From contig JBFWZA010000005.1 in NCBI GenBank assembly GCA_050185825.1, forward strand, positions 186,001-250,000: a stretch of 64,000 nucleotides of DNA, read 5' to 3'. The notes beneath the pieces are model-generated. The model saw only the letters and a program-made list of their open reading frames with translations. It was not told where the DNA came from and did not search any database. Below are positions 37,161 through 45,571 of this stretch, piece after piece. A program made the position numbers and the translations under genes. Within the stretch, counting starts at the first letter, position 1; each line of letters starts with the position of its first letter. The stretch is from SZUA-309 sp050185825 (GTDB taxonomy: Bacteria; Pseudomonadota; Gammaproteobacteria; Pseudomonadales; Azotimanducaceae).

Positions 37161-38208
37161 TTTCTTTCACCTCTAGTGCCATCCGGTCGCTGCGGGTCCA
37201 ACCATCACTCTGCAACTTGAACTCACTCTGGAGTCGCCAAAGCTCGCTCTGGACCATATTGCCTTGCTGTGCGATAACACCGAACGCCGCCAGCAGCAGT
37301 GCAATCACAGCCAGGGTCAAGCCGATGATGAGAGCAAACGCCGCTACATCGCCTACCAGAAATCGATAAACGCCCCCCAATAGAAATCCACCTCCGGTGA
37401 TCATCGTGAGAAAGGCCAGACCCATCGCGTAGCGCACGGGGTTGGCAAACAGACTGAACAGGCTGTGGCTCAGTACCAGTTTCTTGACGCGAGATGAGCT
37501 TTTACGTTTTCTCCCGGGCGTTTCGGTTTTGTAGGATTTCCACTCAAGCAGTGATGGAATTTCCCCGAAGCGAAAACCGAGAGCTTTCGCTTTCAAAATG
37601 ACTTCGAGATGGAACTCTTTCTCATCTTCATACAGCGGCAACGCGCTCAGGACATGAGCTCTGTAGGCCCTTGTCATTCCGGTATTCATTGAAACGGTGT
37701 TGCCCACACAAGCCCTGATTACCCAGTTCCCAAACTTACTGAAAAAGACGCGCTTGGGTGGCACGTTGCGGTAGCCGCCTCCAGGTATGTGTGGACTGGC
37801 AACCATGATGTCTACCTCGGGACTCGCATCCATAGCAGCTACAAGTCGGGATACGATGTCCTCTCCCCATGAGAGGTCGATCTCCGTGGTTACGATAATC
37901 GCACCTTGCGAGGCTCTCGCACCGGTTCGAATCGCATAACCTCGTCCTCGGTTGGACGGATAGCTGAGCACGCGAAGCGACGGGTGCTTATCGCAGAATG
38001 AGAGTGCAATCTCCTTTGAGCCGTCCGTGGAACCGTCGTTGACGACGATCAGCTCCCATGTCGTCGGAAGTCCTTTGAGCGCGTTCAGGAGGCTCTCGAT
38101 AGCTTCCTCGAGAATGAGCGCTTCGTTGTAGAAAGGACAAACCACAGAGACTCTGGGCGCCGCTTCCACACCGCGTTGCTCAATCGTGGACTCAAGCTGG
38201 TGTTGCAT
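37153..38208 (-). CDS. DPM1-like GT2 with C-terminal membrane helices
   Basis: A 351-residue polyprenyl-phosphate sugar synthase-like enzyme. The GT2 domain has 'SVVCPFYNEALILEEAI', 'LIVVNDGSTDGS' and the 'TTEIDLSWGEDIV' region. The C-terminus has two strong hydrophobic helices from about residue 265 ('AMGLAFLTMITGGGFLLGG' and 'ALIIGLTLAVIALLLA'). Such proteins move a sugar from a nucleotide to polyprenyl phosphate. The frame is open to 38388, but the ATG at 38208 has GGAG 8 bases upstream and shares one base with the stop of the GT39 gene (TAATG), so I start there. It likely feeds lipid-linked sugar to the neighbouring GT39 protein. Confidence 0.85.
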   Translation of the reverse strand: MQHQLESTIEQRGVEAAPRVSVVCPFYNEALILEEAIESLLNALKGLPTTWELIVVNDGSTDGSKEIALSFCDKHPSLRVLSYPSNRGRGYAIRTGARASQGAIIVTTEIDLSWGEDIVSRLVAAMDASPEVDIMVASPHIPGGGYRNVPPKRVFFSKFGNWVIRACVGNTVSMNTGMTRAYRAHVLSALPLYEDEKEFHLEVILKAKALGFRFGEIPSLLEWKSYKTETPGRKRKSSSRVKKLVLSHSLFSLFANPVRYAMGLAFLTMITGGGFLLGGVYRFLVGDVAAFALIIGLTLAVIALLLAAFGVIAQQGNMVQSELWRLQSEFKLQSDGWTRSDRMALEVKENV

Positions 38209-40001
38209 TATTGACTCTCCGGCGGACTCTCGAAGATCAGGATGGAGTAGCCAACCTGAGCGTCCGGTGGGTGATCTCGAAGCTCTTTGTAGTACGTGGG
38301 AATAAAGACTCCACCCAGAAGTGTGGCGCTTACCGCTAGCGGATACTGAATTGGCGGATAGTTGTCCGGAGAAGATGCATACCACCAATCCGCTCCTCCG
38401 CCTGCAGGCGCCAGGCCGACTGAGGGCATGCTCTTGTAGTCGATACCATAAGTCGCCGGGTCACCGCTACCAAAGTAGCCGAGGTTGATCGATTCCAGAC
38501 CTCGATCATCCATGTAATCCCTCAAGGCAGGTAAATCCTGACCCCAGTCCAGATAGCTGTCCACCAGGTATTTGTAACCGTTCTGAGGGCCGCCGATCAG
38601 TAGATTGAAGTAAGCCAGATAGTGAGGAAATATGACTAGAGATGCCGTCATCTGCCACGCCAGCAGCACACCGCCGGTGACTGGGAATAACAAGCCGGGG
38701 GTATTGAGTAACCTTGCTGTCCCGATACCGGCAAGGACACACAGGAATGGATAGGCTGGAAGAATGTATCGAATACCAATGCTTACCGAGCTTAGTGCGG
38801 AAAATCCTATGATGAAGACCGAAATCGTGATTGCGGCGGCAGTCTCGAAGCAGTTTGCGGATTGATTCCCGCGCAGCCAGCTGACGAGTGCGACCAACAC
38901 AGCTATCAGCAACGAAACCGGTGTCTTTATCAGGAAAGCGACAGGCATCATGTACCACCACCCGGAGTTCGAAAGCTCGCCCATGAAAAACAGTGAGTTT
39001 CCTCCAGACACCCTCCCCACCTGAAACCGGAGAAGTTCGACGAGCCCCTCAGGCAGTGGTAGCGGCAGGTTCAGTATCGGTATCAGCAGCGGTGCAGCAT
39101 GGGGGATCCTCTGCTCGAGTTGACTGGCGGTGACATAGGCCGATAGCGGATGTCCTGTCCCCTCGAAGTAGTAGACCGCATTCAACACGAACAGAACAAT
39201 CACCGAGACAATGATCGCGATACCTGTAACTGTGGCTGTCTGTTGCAGGAGATTAGTTGGAAGCCGCTTGATGAATGACAAAGAGGTCCATCGGAGAGCG
39301 CTAGAATCGCTATAGATCCGCCAAAGGGCTATACCGGCCAGAGCAACGGCAAGGAACACCGTGCTGGTTTTTGTCGCCGCGGCCAGCCCGATCCATAAGC
39401 CGATCAACAATGTGTTGCGTAGCGTCGGTTGTGTTGAGATCCGCCAGAACGCAACTATGGCGAGGAACACCCACACTGCCAATAGAAAATCCTGGGTTGC
39501 GAGTCGACTGTGAGCGATCAGATTCGGGGAGAACGCGTAGAATCCGACGGCGCAGACGGCAGTGAGATTTCCCCATTGGCCTCGCACGAATGCGAACAGA
39601 TAGAAACCAAAGAGAGTTCCGAGGACCAGAATTGTCAGTCTAGCGTATTGGAGAATGACCTTGGCATCGGTGGTATTGAAGTACAGAAACTCGCGGGCGT
39701 ACTTCCACTGATCGACTTCGTTCCATTCTTGACGGTCACTCGTGATCTCTGGCAACTCAAGGTCCAGAATGAGAAGCGGCGAGGCTGAAATGAGCTTTGC
39801 CAGAGGGGGATTGGTTCGGTTGAAGTCGAACTTGCCGGTGGTCAGGTGATAGTAGCCGGCCGTGATGTAGACCATCTCATCCACCGTCACCGACTTCTGA
39901 ATGAGGCTGAAATAACCTTGCATGAAAAACGCGAGAAGAAGGACACATGCTCCAGCCCGAGCGCGTGGAGCACTCATTGGTAGCTGCTTATGACCATGCA
40001 T
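38208..40001 (-). CDS. GT39/ArnT-like membrane glycosyltransferase
   Basis: A 597-residue integral membrane protein of the PMT/ArnT (GT39/GT83) superfamily. It has a first periplasmic loop with the acidic pair in 'SVTVDEMVYITAGYYHL', 'NPPLAKLISASPLL', about ten transmembrane helices and a ~100-residue periplasmic C-terminal tail ('DWGQDLPALRDYM', 'IPTYYKELRDHPPD'). These enzymes use a polyprenyl-phosphate sugar to glycosylate a protein or lipid outside the membrane. The ATG at 40001 has GGAAG just upstream. It sits in one operon with a DPM1-like GT2 whose product would be its donor. Acceptor unknown; it might modify the exported polymer, lipid A or a protein. Confidence 0.8.
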   Translation of the reverse strand: MHGHKQLPMSAPRARAGACVLLLAFFMQGYFSLIQKSVTVDEMVYITAGYYHLTTGKFDFNRTNPPLAKLISASPLLILDLELPEITSDRQEWNEVDQWKYAREFLYFNTTDAKVILQYARLTILVLGTLFGFYLFAFVRGQWGNLTAVCAVGFYAFSPNLIAHSRLATQDFLLAVWVFLAIVAFWRISTQPTLRNTLLIGLWIGLAAATKTSTVFLAVALAGIALWRIYSDSSALRWTSLSFIKRLPTNLLQQTATVTGIAIIVSVIVLFVLNAVYYFEGTGHPLSAYVTASQLEQRIPHAAPLLIPILNLPLPLPEGLVELLRFQVGRVSGGNSLFFMGELSNSGWWYMMPVAFLIKTPVSLLIAVLVALVSWLRGNQSANCFETAAAITISVFIIGFSALSSVSIGIRYILPAYPFLCVLAGIGTARLLNTPGLLFPVTGGVLLAWQMTASLVIFPHYLAYFNLLIGGPQNGYKYLVDSYLDWGQDLPALRDYMDDRGLESINLGYFGSGDPATYGIDYKSMPSVGLAPAGGGADWWYASSPDNYPPIQYPLAVSATLLGGVFIPTYYKELRDHPPDAQVGYSILIFESPPESQ

Positions 40002-40013
40002 CCGGCTTCCGAG

Positions 40014-41174
40014 TCAGGCAGGGAGTACCTGCGCCTCGACCGCGCAGTCCGCCAAGTCTGAACGGACTTCTCCCGTGTATAGCGGATTCATGGTAACGAC
40101 CGTTGAGATGTCTGCTGGATTCAGATCGGCGAGGGCGTGTATCTGAACACCAGTTGATGCGATAAATCTGCCGTGCTTTGCGATGTTTCGGTCAATCAGG
40201 CCGCCAACATGACCTTCAGGGTCGATGAGGTTGCAGAAGGTAATCCCTTTGGATCCCGCGCCCCATACGTACATCGTCGACTTGGACGTTTCAGTATCGA
40301 ATCGCTCCTTGTACTTTAATAGCTTTGACCAGAAACCCTCGGGAAATCTTTCCGCGATCTCGACCTCTCTGCGGTCGATCACCGCGGGAGTGATTGAACT
40401 GGGCGCGCATCTGGCCTCAACGAATAGATACTGGTCTCCAAAGGACACACCGGCATTGATGATCTCGAAGCCACTGCCAACGAACAGGCGTTGAAATGAT
40501 TCCGGAGTGAAATACGAAACGTGCTCATAAATCAGGTCCCAGATCCCCAGATGCTCTGTGGTATAGAGCCCGTTTGGGACTTCGAAGTACAGGACGGTTT
40601 CCGAACCCCGGATTGTCGTGTTGGCAGACAGTTCCTCCAGGAAAGTTCGGGGTGACTCCAGGTGCTCCAGAACCTGCTGGCAGACGACGAAGTCTGTTTG
40701 CAGTTCATCATAGTCAGCGGAGAAGTAATCGCGCACGAAATTTACACCTGGGCAGTCCGGGTCTATCCCCTCCACAGGCGTTGAGGTGTCGAATCCGATT
40801 CCGCGATTACCTCCCTTACGACACAGGTGCTTGAGAAACTCACCCCTCCCACAGCCGATTTCCAGGATCGTCTTGTCCTGCAGTGCGTAGGTTGAAATCA
40901 ACCGGTCAACCAGGTCATCGGCATACGACCTGAACACTCCGGAGGCATACAGAGATGTCTCATAGTCTGTCGAGTAGTACATCAACGCCGGATCAAAAGC
41001 GCTGTTGAAGTAGTGCCCGCAGGATTCGCAGAAACGTAGTTCCATTCTTCCTGAAGAGGCATTCAGTGCTCTGTCGCGCGACCCGTGCAGCTCATTGCAC
41101 AGCACTGGCAGCTTGTCGATATCAACAAGATCAAAAGTCCGACTACTGCCACAGGCGACGCAGGAAGGTTGCAT
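40014..41174 (-). CDS. SAM-dependent methyltransferase, paralogue 2
   Basis: A 386-residue protein with an N-terminal cysteine region ('CVACGS', later 'FCESCGHYF'), a class-I SAM domain with motif I 'ILEIGCGRGEFLKHL' near residues 98-112 and 'FVVCQQVLEHLESP', and a C-terminal region ending in a Rossmann-like 'YVWGAGSKGITF' segment. This is the three-part plan of sugar C-methyltransferases (zinc-like domain, SAM domain, C-terminal domain). The frame is open to 41201, but the ATG at 41174 lies just after the upstream stop (TGA then G then ATG) and removes a 26-base overlap. It is clearly related to the next gene and more distantly to the third methyltransferase, so tandem duplication is likely. 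Sugar substrate unknown. Confidence 0.8.
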   Translation of the reverse strand: MQPSCVACGSSRTFDLVDIDKLPVLCNELHGSRDRALNASSGRMELRFCESCGHYFNSAFDPALMYYSTDYETSLYASGVFRSYADDLVDRLISTYALQDKTILEIGCGRGEFLKHLCRKGGNRGIGFDTSTPVEGIDPDCPGVNFVRDYFSADYDELQTDFVVCQQVLEHLESPRTFLEELSANTTIRGSETVLYFEVPNGLYTTEHLGIWDLIYEHVSYFTPESFQRLFVGSGFEIINAGVSFGDQYLFVEARCAPSSITPAVIDRREVEIAERFPEGFWSKLLKYKERFDTETSKSTMYVWGAGSKGITFCNLIDPEGHVGGLIDRNIAKHGRFIASTGVQIHALADLNPADISTVVTMNPLYTGEVRSDLADCAVEAQVLPA

Positions 41175-41175
41175 C

Positions 41176-42345
41176 TCAGAGGGCCAGCAATTCCGGGGCA
41201 ATGTTCATGGAATGCAGATCCGATCTTATCTCATCGACGTAGATCGGATTCATTACGATCACAAGATCCGGCCTGAGTTCTTTTAGCGCATCCGGACCAA
41301 CAATGGGATGCCCTGTACCCGACATGAAGTGACCACTTCGATGGGGATTGATGTCGACTACGCAGTCTACTTCATCGGTCACACCCAGCGACGTCAGGAA
41401 TGAGACGCCTTTTGAGCCAGAACCCCACAGGGCAACCTTCCGCCCGGCAGCCGTGGCATCGTCCAATACATCACGCCAGTATTTGAGTTTGTGTTGAACA
41501 CGGTCTGGGAAGGTGGAGACCAAACGCCGCAAGTCGTCCAAATCGTTTTCAACGGGTAACCTACCATCGGCCGAATTGGATGCACTGCCTTCGATAGTCA
41601 AGTACTGGCCATCGTATTCGATGGCTAGGTTGCGTACATCGAATCCGTTTCGTCCAAACAACCTTGCCAAAGAACCCGGGGAATAGTAAGAACAGTGTTC
41701 GTAGTAGACATCTTCGAAGGCACAGTCTCTCAGTATGCGGAGCGCCTCCGGAATCTGGAAGAAGATGTCGCTCTCATTCTCGCCAATGGCACGACGGACC
41801 GTGGCAACGAAGTCGCCGGCATCCGGTATGTGTTCCAGCGTCATCTTGCAGGCGACGAAATCGGCCTTCTCGTCAGCGTACTTCTCGGAGTAGAAGTCCT
41901 GAACAAACTTAATCTGATCGCCATCCGCCTCGAGACGGTCGGACCGGAATCCAGGATCAAAACCGACGCCCTGATTGTTACCGAGTTCGCAGATCATCTT
42001 CAGGAACTCACCTTTGCCACAACCGATTTCCAGGATCCGCTTGTCTGAAAGCTCGTAATCTCTGATCAACCTTTCCGCAAGAGCACGATGAAACTTGTTG
42101 AAGGTTTCTGAGTAAGCCTGGGTCTCCTCGTAGCGATCGCTATACTCGGTGAGCTTGGGGTCGAACGTGAGATTGGAGATGAAGCCGCACTCGTCGCAGA
42201 AGCCGAGTTCGATTCGTCCTCTTGGATAGGCCTTCGCTTCCTCCGGCGTCTTCAGCAGTATGCAGCTGTTCGCTGGCACGCTGTTCTGCCTGTAGAAGAC
42301 GTTCATAGCCTGGGCGTAGCAGGCCGGGCATCTCTGGTCTGACAT
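41176..42345 (-). CDS. SAM-dependent methyltransferase, paralogue 1
   Basis: A 389-residue protein sharing its plan with the gene that follows it: 'CPACYAQ' and 'FCDECGF' cysteine pairs in the first 60 residues, SAM motif 'ILEIGCGKGEFLKMI' near residues 103-117, 'FVACKMTLEHIPDAGDFV', and a C-terminal 'KVALWGSGSKGVSFL' domain. Its start could be the GTG at 42357, directly after the upstream stop. I prefer the ATG at 42345, which has AAGGA 4 bases before it. Three consecutive proteins of this plan next to an rfbF and an epimerase suggest a branched or methylated deoxysugar, or methyl capping of a glycan. Which atom is methylated cannot be told. Confidence 0.8.
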   Translation of the reverse strand: MSDQRCPACYAQAMNVFYRQNSVPANSCILLKTPEEAKAYPRGRIELGFCDECGFISNLTFDPKLTEYSDRYEETQAYSETFNKFHRALAERLIRDYELSDKRILEIGCGKGEFLKMICELGNNQGVGFDPGFRSDRLEADGDQIKFVQDFYSEKYADEKADFVACKMTLEHIPDAGDFVATVRRAIGENESDIFFQIPEALRILRDCAFEDVYYEHCSYYSPGSLARLFGRNGFDVRNLAIEYDGQYLTIEGSASNSADGRLPVENDLDDLRRLVSTFPDRVQHKLKYWRDVLDDATAAGRKVALWGSGSKGVSFLTSLGVTDEVDCVVDINPHRSGHFMSGTGHPIVGPDALKELRPDLVIVMNPIYVDEIRSDLHSMNIAPELLAL

Positions 42346-42357
42346 GGTGTCCTTCAC

Positions 42358-43590
42358 TCAGGCGACGACTCGAGGCTCTGGTACTGGAATGATGAATTTG
42401 CCACCCTGCTCACGGTAGGCGGTCTGCTGGGCGAGAATCTCATCAGCGAAATTCCAGGCGAGCATCAGCACGTAGTCGGGAGCTTCCTCTGCGAGTGCTT
42501 CGGGAGGGCGGATCGGCAGGTGATGGCCGGGCATGTGCTTGCCCTGTTTGTGGATATTCCGGTCGACCACGAAATCGATCGTATCCGTGCCCACGTCGAC
42601 GAAATTAATCATCGTCGCGCCTTTGGCAGCGGCGCCATAAGCTGCGATGGTCTTTCCACCGGATTTCAGCTCTGCAAGCAGTGCTCTGAGGCTCTGCTTC
42701 AGCTGGCCGACCTTCGTTGAGAAATTCTCATAGTACTCCAGCGAATCGACGCCCAGCTGCTGTTCCTCGGCCAGAGAACCCAGGACTGATTTCCCCGGAG
42801 AATCGTGTTTCTCGACGTAGTAACGTAGCGAACCGCCGTGAATAGGCAGCCACTTGGCGTCGTTCAGATACAACCCATGACGCTCAAAAAGCGCCTTAGC
42901 GGCAGTCACGGAGAAGTAGCATAGATGCTCATGATAGATCGTATCGAACTCGCAGTGCTCGATGAGATCCTTCACGTACGGCGCTTCGATCACAGCAACA
43001 CCATCATCCTTCAGCAGGGTGGCGATTCCCGCCACGAAGCCGTTGGTGTCCGCGACGTGTGCCAGGACGTTGTTACCATGTATGACGTCTGCCTGTTTGC
43101 CTTCGCTCGCGAGCTTTTTCGCCAGCTCGAGCGTAAAGAAGGTATTCATAGTCGGCACGCCGATCTTTTCAGCCTCCCTTGCGGGACCTTCGGCCGGATC
43201 AATACCGAGAACCCCGATACCAGCCTCAACGTAGTTCTTGAGCAGGTAGCCGTCATTGCTCGCCAGCTCGATCACGAAGCTGCCGGCATTCAGCTTTCGC
43301 CGGGCGATGAGATCCTCGACGTTCTCCTTGCTGTGCTGAAGGAGATACGGCGAAAAGCTGGAGTAGTACGGATAGTCGTCGCAGAAGAGCACCTCCGGAG
43401 GCACCGTCTCCAGGATCTGCACGAGGGCGCAGTCAGCACAGAACGCGACTTCCAGTGGAAAGCGTTTCTCAGGCTTGTTGACGTCTTGGGCTTTGACCAG
43501 TCCATCGGCGAGTGGAACTACACCGAGATCGAGAAAGGTGTGCAGATTCCTGCTGCCGCAGGAACGACAGTTCTTGTCCATGTTCGACAT
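42358..43590 (-). CDS. NDP-sugar C-methyltransferase
   Basis: A 410-residue enzyme with the full layout of TylC3/EvaC-type sugar C-methyltransferases. The N-terminal zinc-binding domain has 'CRSCGS' and 'FCADCALVQ', and the 'LDLGVVPLADGLV' segment is typical. The SAM domain has 'VIELASNDGYLLKNY' near 106-120, 'GNNVLAHV' and 'YHEHLCYFS', and the C-terminal domain has 'IAAYGAAAKGATMINF'. Family members methylate C-3 of a keto-deoxysugar nucleotide. A strong AGGAG precedes the ATG by 5 bases. It abuts the next methyltransferase and follows an SDR gene and rfbF, so the CDP-glucose branch is a possible precursor, though no CDP-glucose 4,6-dehydratase is seen in this window. Confidence 0.9.
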   Translation of the reverse strand: MSNMDKNCRSCGSRNLHTFLDLGVVPLADGLVKAQDVNKPEKRFPLEVAFCADCALVQILETVPPEVLFCDDYPYYSSFSPYLLQHSKENVEDLIARRKLNAGSFVIELASNDGYLLKNYVEAGIGVLGIDPAEGPAREAEKIGVPTMNTFFTLELAKKLASEGKQADVIHGNNVLAHVADTNGFVAGIATLLKDDGVAVIEAPYVKDLIEHCEFDTIYHEHLCYFSVTAAKALFERHGLYLNDAKWLPIHGGSLRYYVEKHDSPGKSVLGSLAEEQQLGVDSLEYYENFSTKVGQLKQSLRALLAELKSGGKTIAAYGAAAKGATMINFVDVGTDTIDFVVDRNIHKQGKHMPGHHLPIRPPEALAEEAPDYVLMLAWNFADEILAQQTAYREQGGKFIIPVPEPRVVA

Positions 43591-43609
43591 CTTGGCTCCT
43601 GCCTACTAC

Positions 43610-44635
43610 TTACGCTACCCAGCGCAGATTGTCGTCCAGATGCTTCTGCTCGAGCAGATGCTTCACATGCGCGATTCGCTGGAAGCGAACACCCTCAAAG
43701 TCCTCGAGTTTCAGGCCCACATCGACATAGCGCTCATAGAGTTGTTGGATTCCCCGCGCCACTGTCCACTGCGGTTTGAACTCATGCAGCGTACGGGATA
43801 TGTAGTTGCAGTCCACTCGATAACATCGTTTGTCCGGACCACCATCTGCCGCGAACTCGATCTCGCAGTTAGGTACCTGCCTCTCCACCAGATCGGCGAC
43901 TTCCCGAATCCGGTAGTTTTCGCTGGTCTGTCCCACGTTGAATGCCTGGCCGTGCACCGCATCCCGTGGCGCTTCCAACGCGGCAACGTACGCGCGTGCG
44001 ATATCTTCCACGTGTACGAGCGGCCGCCACGGCGTGCCGTCACTCTTGATGTGAACCTTGCCGGTGGTAAACGCCCAGGCCACCAGATTGTTGACCACCA
44101 GATCGAAGCGGAGTCTCGGAGACACACCGTACGCCGTGGATGCGCGGAGAAACACCGGTGAGAACTCGTCAGATGCCATGGGGCCGACCGAGTGTTCCAC
44201 ATTGACCTTGGATTCCCCGTAAGGTGTCACCGGATTGAAAGCGGCTTTCTCCGTGAGGAAGTTGTCGCCTGATGCGCCGTAGTTGCTGCATGACGATGCA
44301 AAGATGAAGCGTTCGACGCCAGCGGATTTGGCCATCTGTGCCATGCGTACGGATCCACGAAAGTTGATGTCCTCTGTGAGCTCCGGCCGATAATCTCCCA
44401 ATGGATCGTTGGAGAGGCCCGCCAGGTGGATAACGGCGTCGTAGCCCTTCAATTCCTCAGGGTAAACGTCCCTCACGTCCTTGATCGTGGCCGGCACGTC
44501 CGGCACGGAGCCAAAGAACGTGCAGTTACGATACATGTCAGAGTCGATGCCGTGGACGTCATGTCCTCGCTCGGTGAGCATGGGTGTGAGCACGCAACCG
44601 ATGTAGCCGAGGTGTCCGGTAACCAGAACTCGCAT
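43610..44635 (-). CDS. SDR-family NDP-sugar epimerase/reductase
   Basis: A 341-residue extended short-chain dehydrogenase. Rossmann motif 'VTGHLGYIGCVL' (residues 5-16), 'AVIHLAGLSNDPLGDY', active-site 'ASSCSNYGASG' with Ser, and 'YGESK' for the Tyr/Lys pair, then 'RASTAYGVSPRLRFD' and 'PLVHVEDIARAYV'. It lacks the TDE motif of 4,6-dehydratases, so it is more likely an epimerase or reductase acting after C-methylation. It lies between rfbF and the C-methyltransferase genes in the same operon, with a good GAGGAA ribosome site. Substrate probably a CDP- or dTDP-linked keto sugar (inference). Confidence 0.8.
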   Translation of the reverse strand: MRVLVTGHLGYIGCVLTPMLTERGHDVHGIDSDMYRNCTFFGSVPDVPATIKDVRDVYPEELKGYDAVIHLAGLSNDPLGDYRPELTEDINFRGSVRMAQMAKSAGVERFIFASSCSNYGASGDNFLTEKAAFNPVTPYGESKVNVEHSVGPMASDEFSPVFLRASTAYGVSPRLRFDLVVNNLVAWAFTTGKVHIKSDGTPWRPLVHVEDIARAYVAALEAPRDAVHGQAFNVGQTSENYRIREVADLVERQVPNCEIEFAADGGPDKRCYRVDCNYISRTLHEFKPQWTVARGIQQLYERYVDVGLKLEDFEGVRFQRIAHVKHLLEQKHLDDNLRWVA

Positions 44636-44649
44636 TTAAAACTTCCTCT

Positions 44650-45423
44650 TTAAGCCCAGGTCTTCCAGGGAGCCCCTTCCTGCCAGAGTTTCTCTAGCAG
44701 GTGTTTTTCCCGGAGGGTGTCCATACACTGCCAGAAAGACTCATGACGATAAGCCATGAGTTGCCCGTCTCTGGCCAGGTTCTCCAGCGGTGCGTGCTCG
44801 AACATCACGTCATCGCCACTGATGTAATCCATCACCTCCGGCTCCAGAACGAAGAACGCACCGTTGATCCAGCCTTCGTGGAGCTGGGACTTCTCGGTGA
44901 AGCTGGTGACCTGATCGCCGTCGAATTCGAGATTTCCGTAGCGCGCCGGTGGCCGCACGGCTGTAACGGTTGCCAGCTTCCCATGTTGCTTATGGAATGC
45001 AACCAGCTTGTCCAGGTTGACGTCAGAGACCCCGTCGCCCCAGGTGACCATGAATGTCTCGTTACCGAAGTAGTCCCTGAGGCGTTTGATCCGTCCACCT
45101 GTCATGGTTACGGGGCCGGTTTCGATCAGATCCACAACCCATTCCGGACGGCACTTACCGTTATTTATCTTCTTTATACTGCCGCGAGCTGGCTCAACCC
45201 TGATATCACCCGCGAGCGTGCCGAAGTCCTGGAACCACCGCTTGATGTAGTCGCCTTTATAGCCGAGCGCGACGGCGAAGTCCCTGTGACCATAGCTGTA
45301 GTAATGCATCATGATGTGCCACAGGATCGGCATCCCGCCGATTTCGACCATGGGCTTGGGGCGGATCTCCGTTTCCTCCGCCAGGCGCGTGCCGTAGCCT
45401 CCGGCAAGAATGCCAACTTTCAC
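44650..45423 (-). CDS. rfbF: Glucose-1-phosphate cytidylyltransferase
   Basis: Makes CDP-glucose from CTP and glucose-1-phosphate, the entry to CDP-dideoxy and branched sugars. The 257-residue length matches RfbF. Motifs are 'ILAGGYGTRLAEETEIRPKP' at the N-terminus, 'EIGGMPILWHIMMHY', 'TWGDGVSDVNLDKLV', 'VRPPARYGNLEFDG' and the C-terminal 'ESFWQCMDTLREKHLLE'. It starts with GTG, with AGGA upstream. It is the first gene of the long minus-strand run. The usual partner RfbG (CDP-glucose 4,6-dehydratase) is not in the window, which is odd: it is either encoded elsewhere or the pathway differs. Confidence 0.95.
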   Translation of the reverse strand: MKVGILAGGYGTRLAEETEIRPKPMVEIGGMPILWHIMMHYYSYGHRDFAVALGYKGDYIKRWFQDFGTLAGDIRVEPARGSIKKINNGKCRPEWVVDLIETGPVTMTGGRIKRLRDYFGNETFMVTWGDGVSDVNLDKLVAFHKQHGKLATVTAVRPPARYGNLEFDGDQVTSFTEKSQLHEGWINGAFFVLEPEVMDYISGDDVMFEHAPLENLARDGQLMAYRHESFWQCMDTLREKHLLEKLWQEGAPWKTWA

Positions 45424-45571
45424 AATCTGGGGTCCTTTGGGGAATCTATGCGCGCATGATAGATCGTGAAACTGGGGGATGGTGTTAACAATTTATAGCC
45501 ACTTGTGCTGCGGGCTTTTGAAATGATGCAGGCTTCGTGAAGTCGTTGAGTTAAAGTCAATAAGGTTGCTT

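Noticed and set aside
38209..38388. 60-residue N-terminal extension of the DPM1-like GT2
   Set aside because: It runs inside the GT39 gene; the ATG at 38208 has a good ribosome site and a TAATG junction.
43610..44635. Idea that the SDR protein is the missing CDP-glucose 4,6-dehydratase (RfbG)
   Set aside because: It lacks the TDE dehydratase motif and the RfbG N-terminal signature; the active-site segment is of the epimerase/reductase type.
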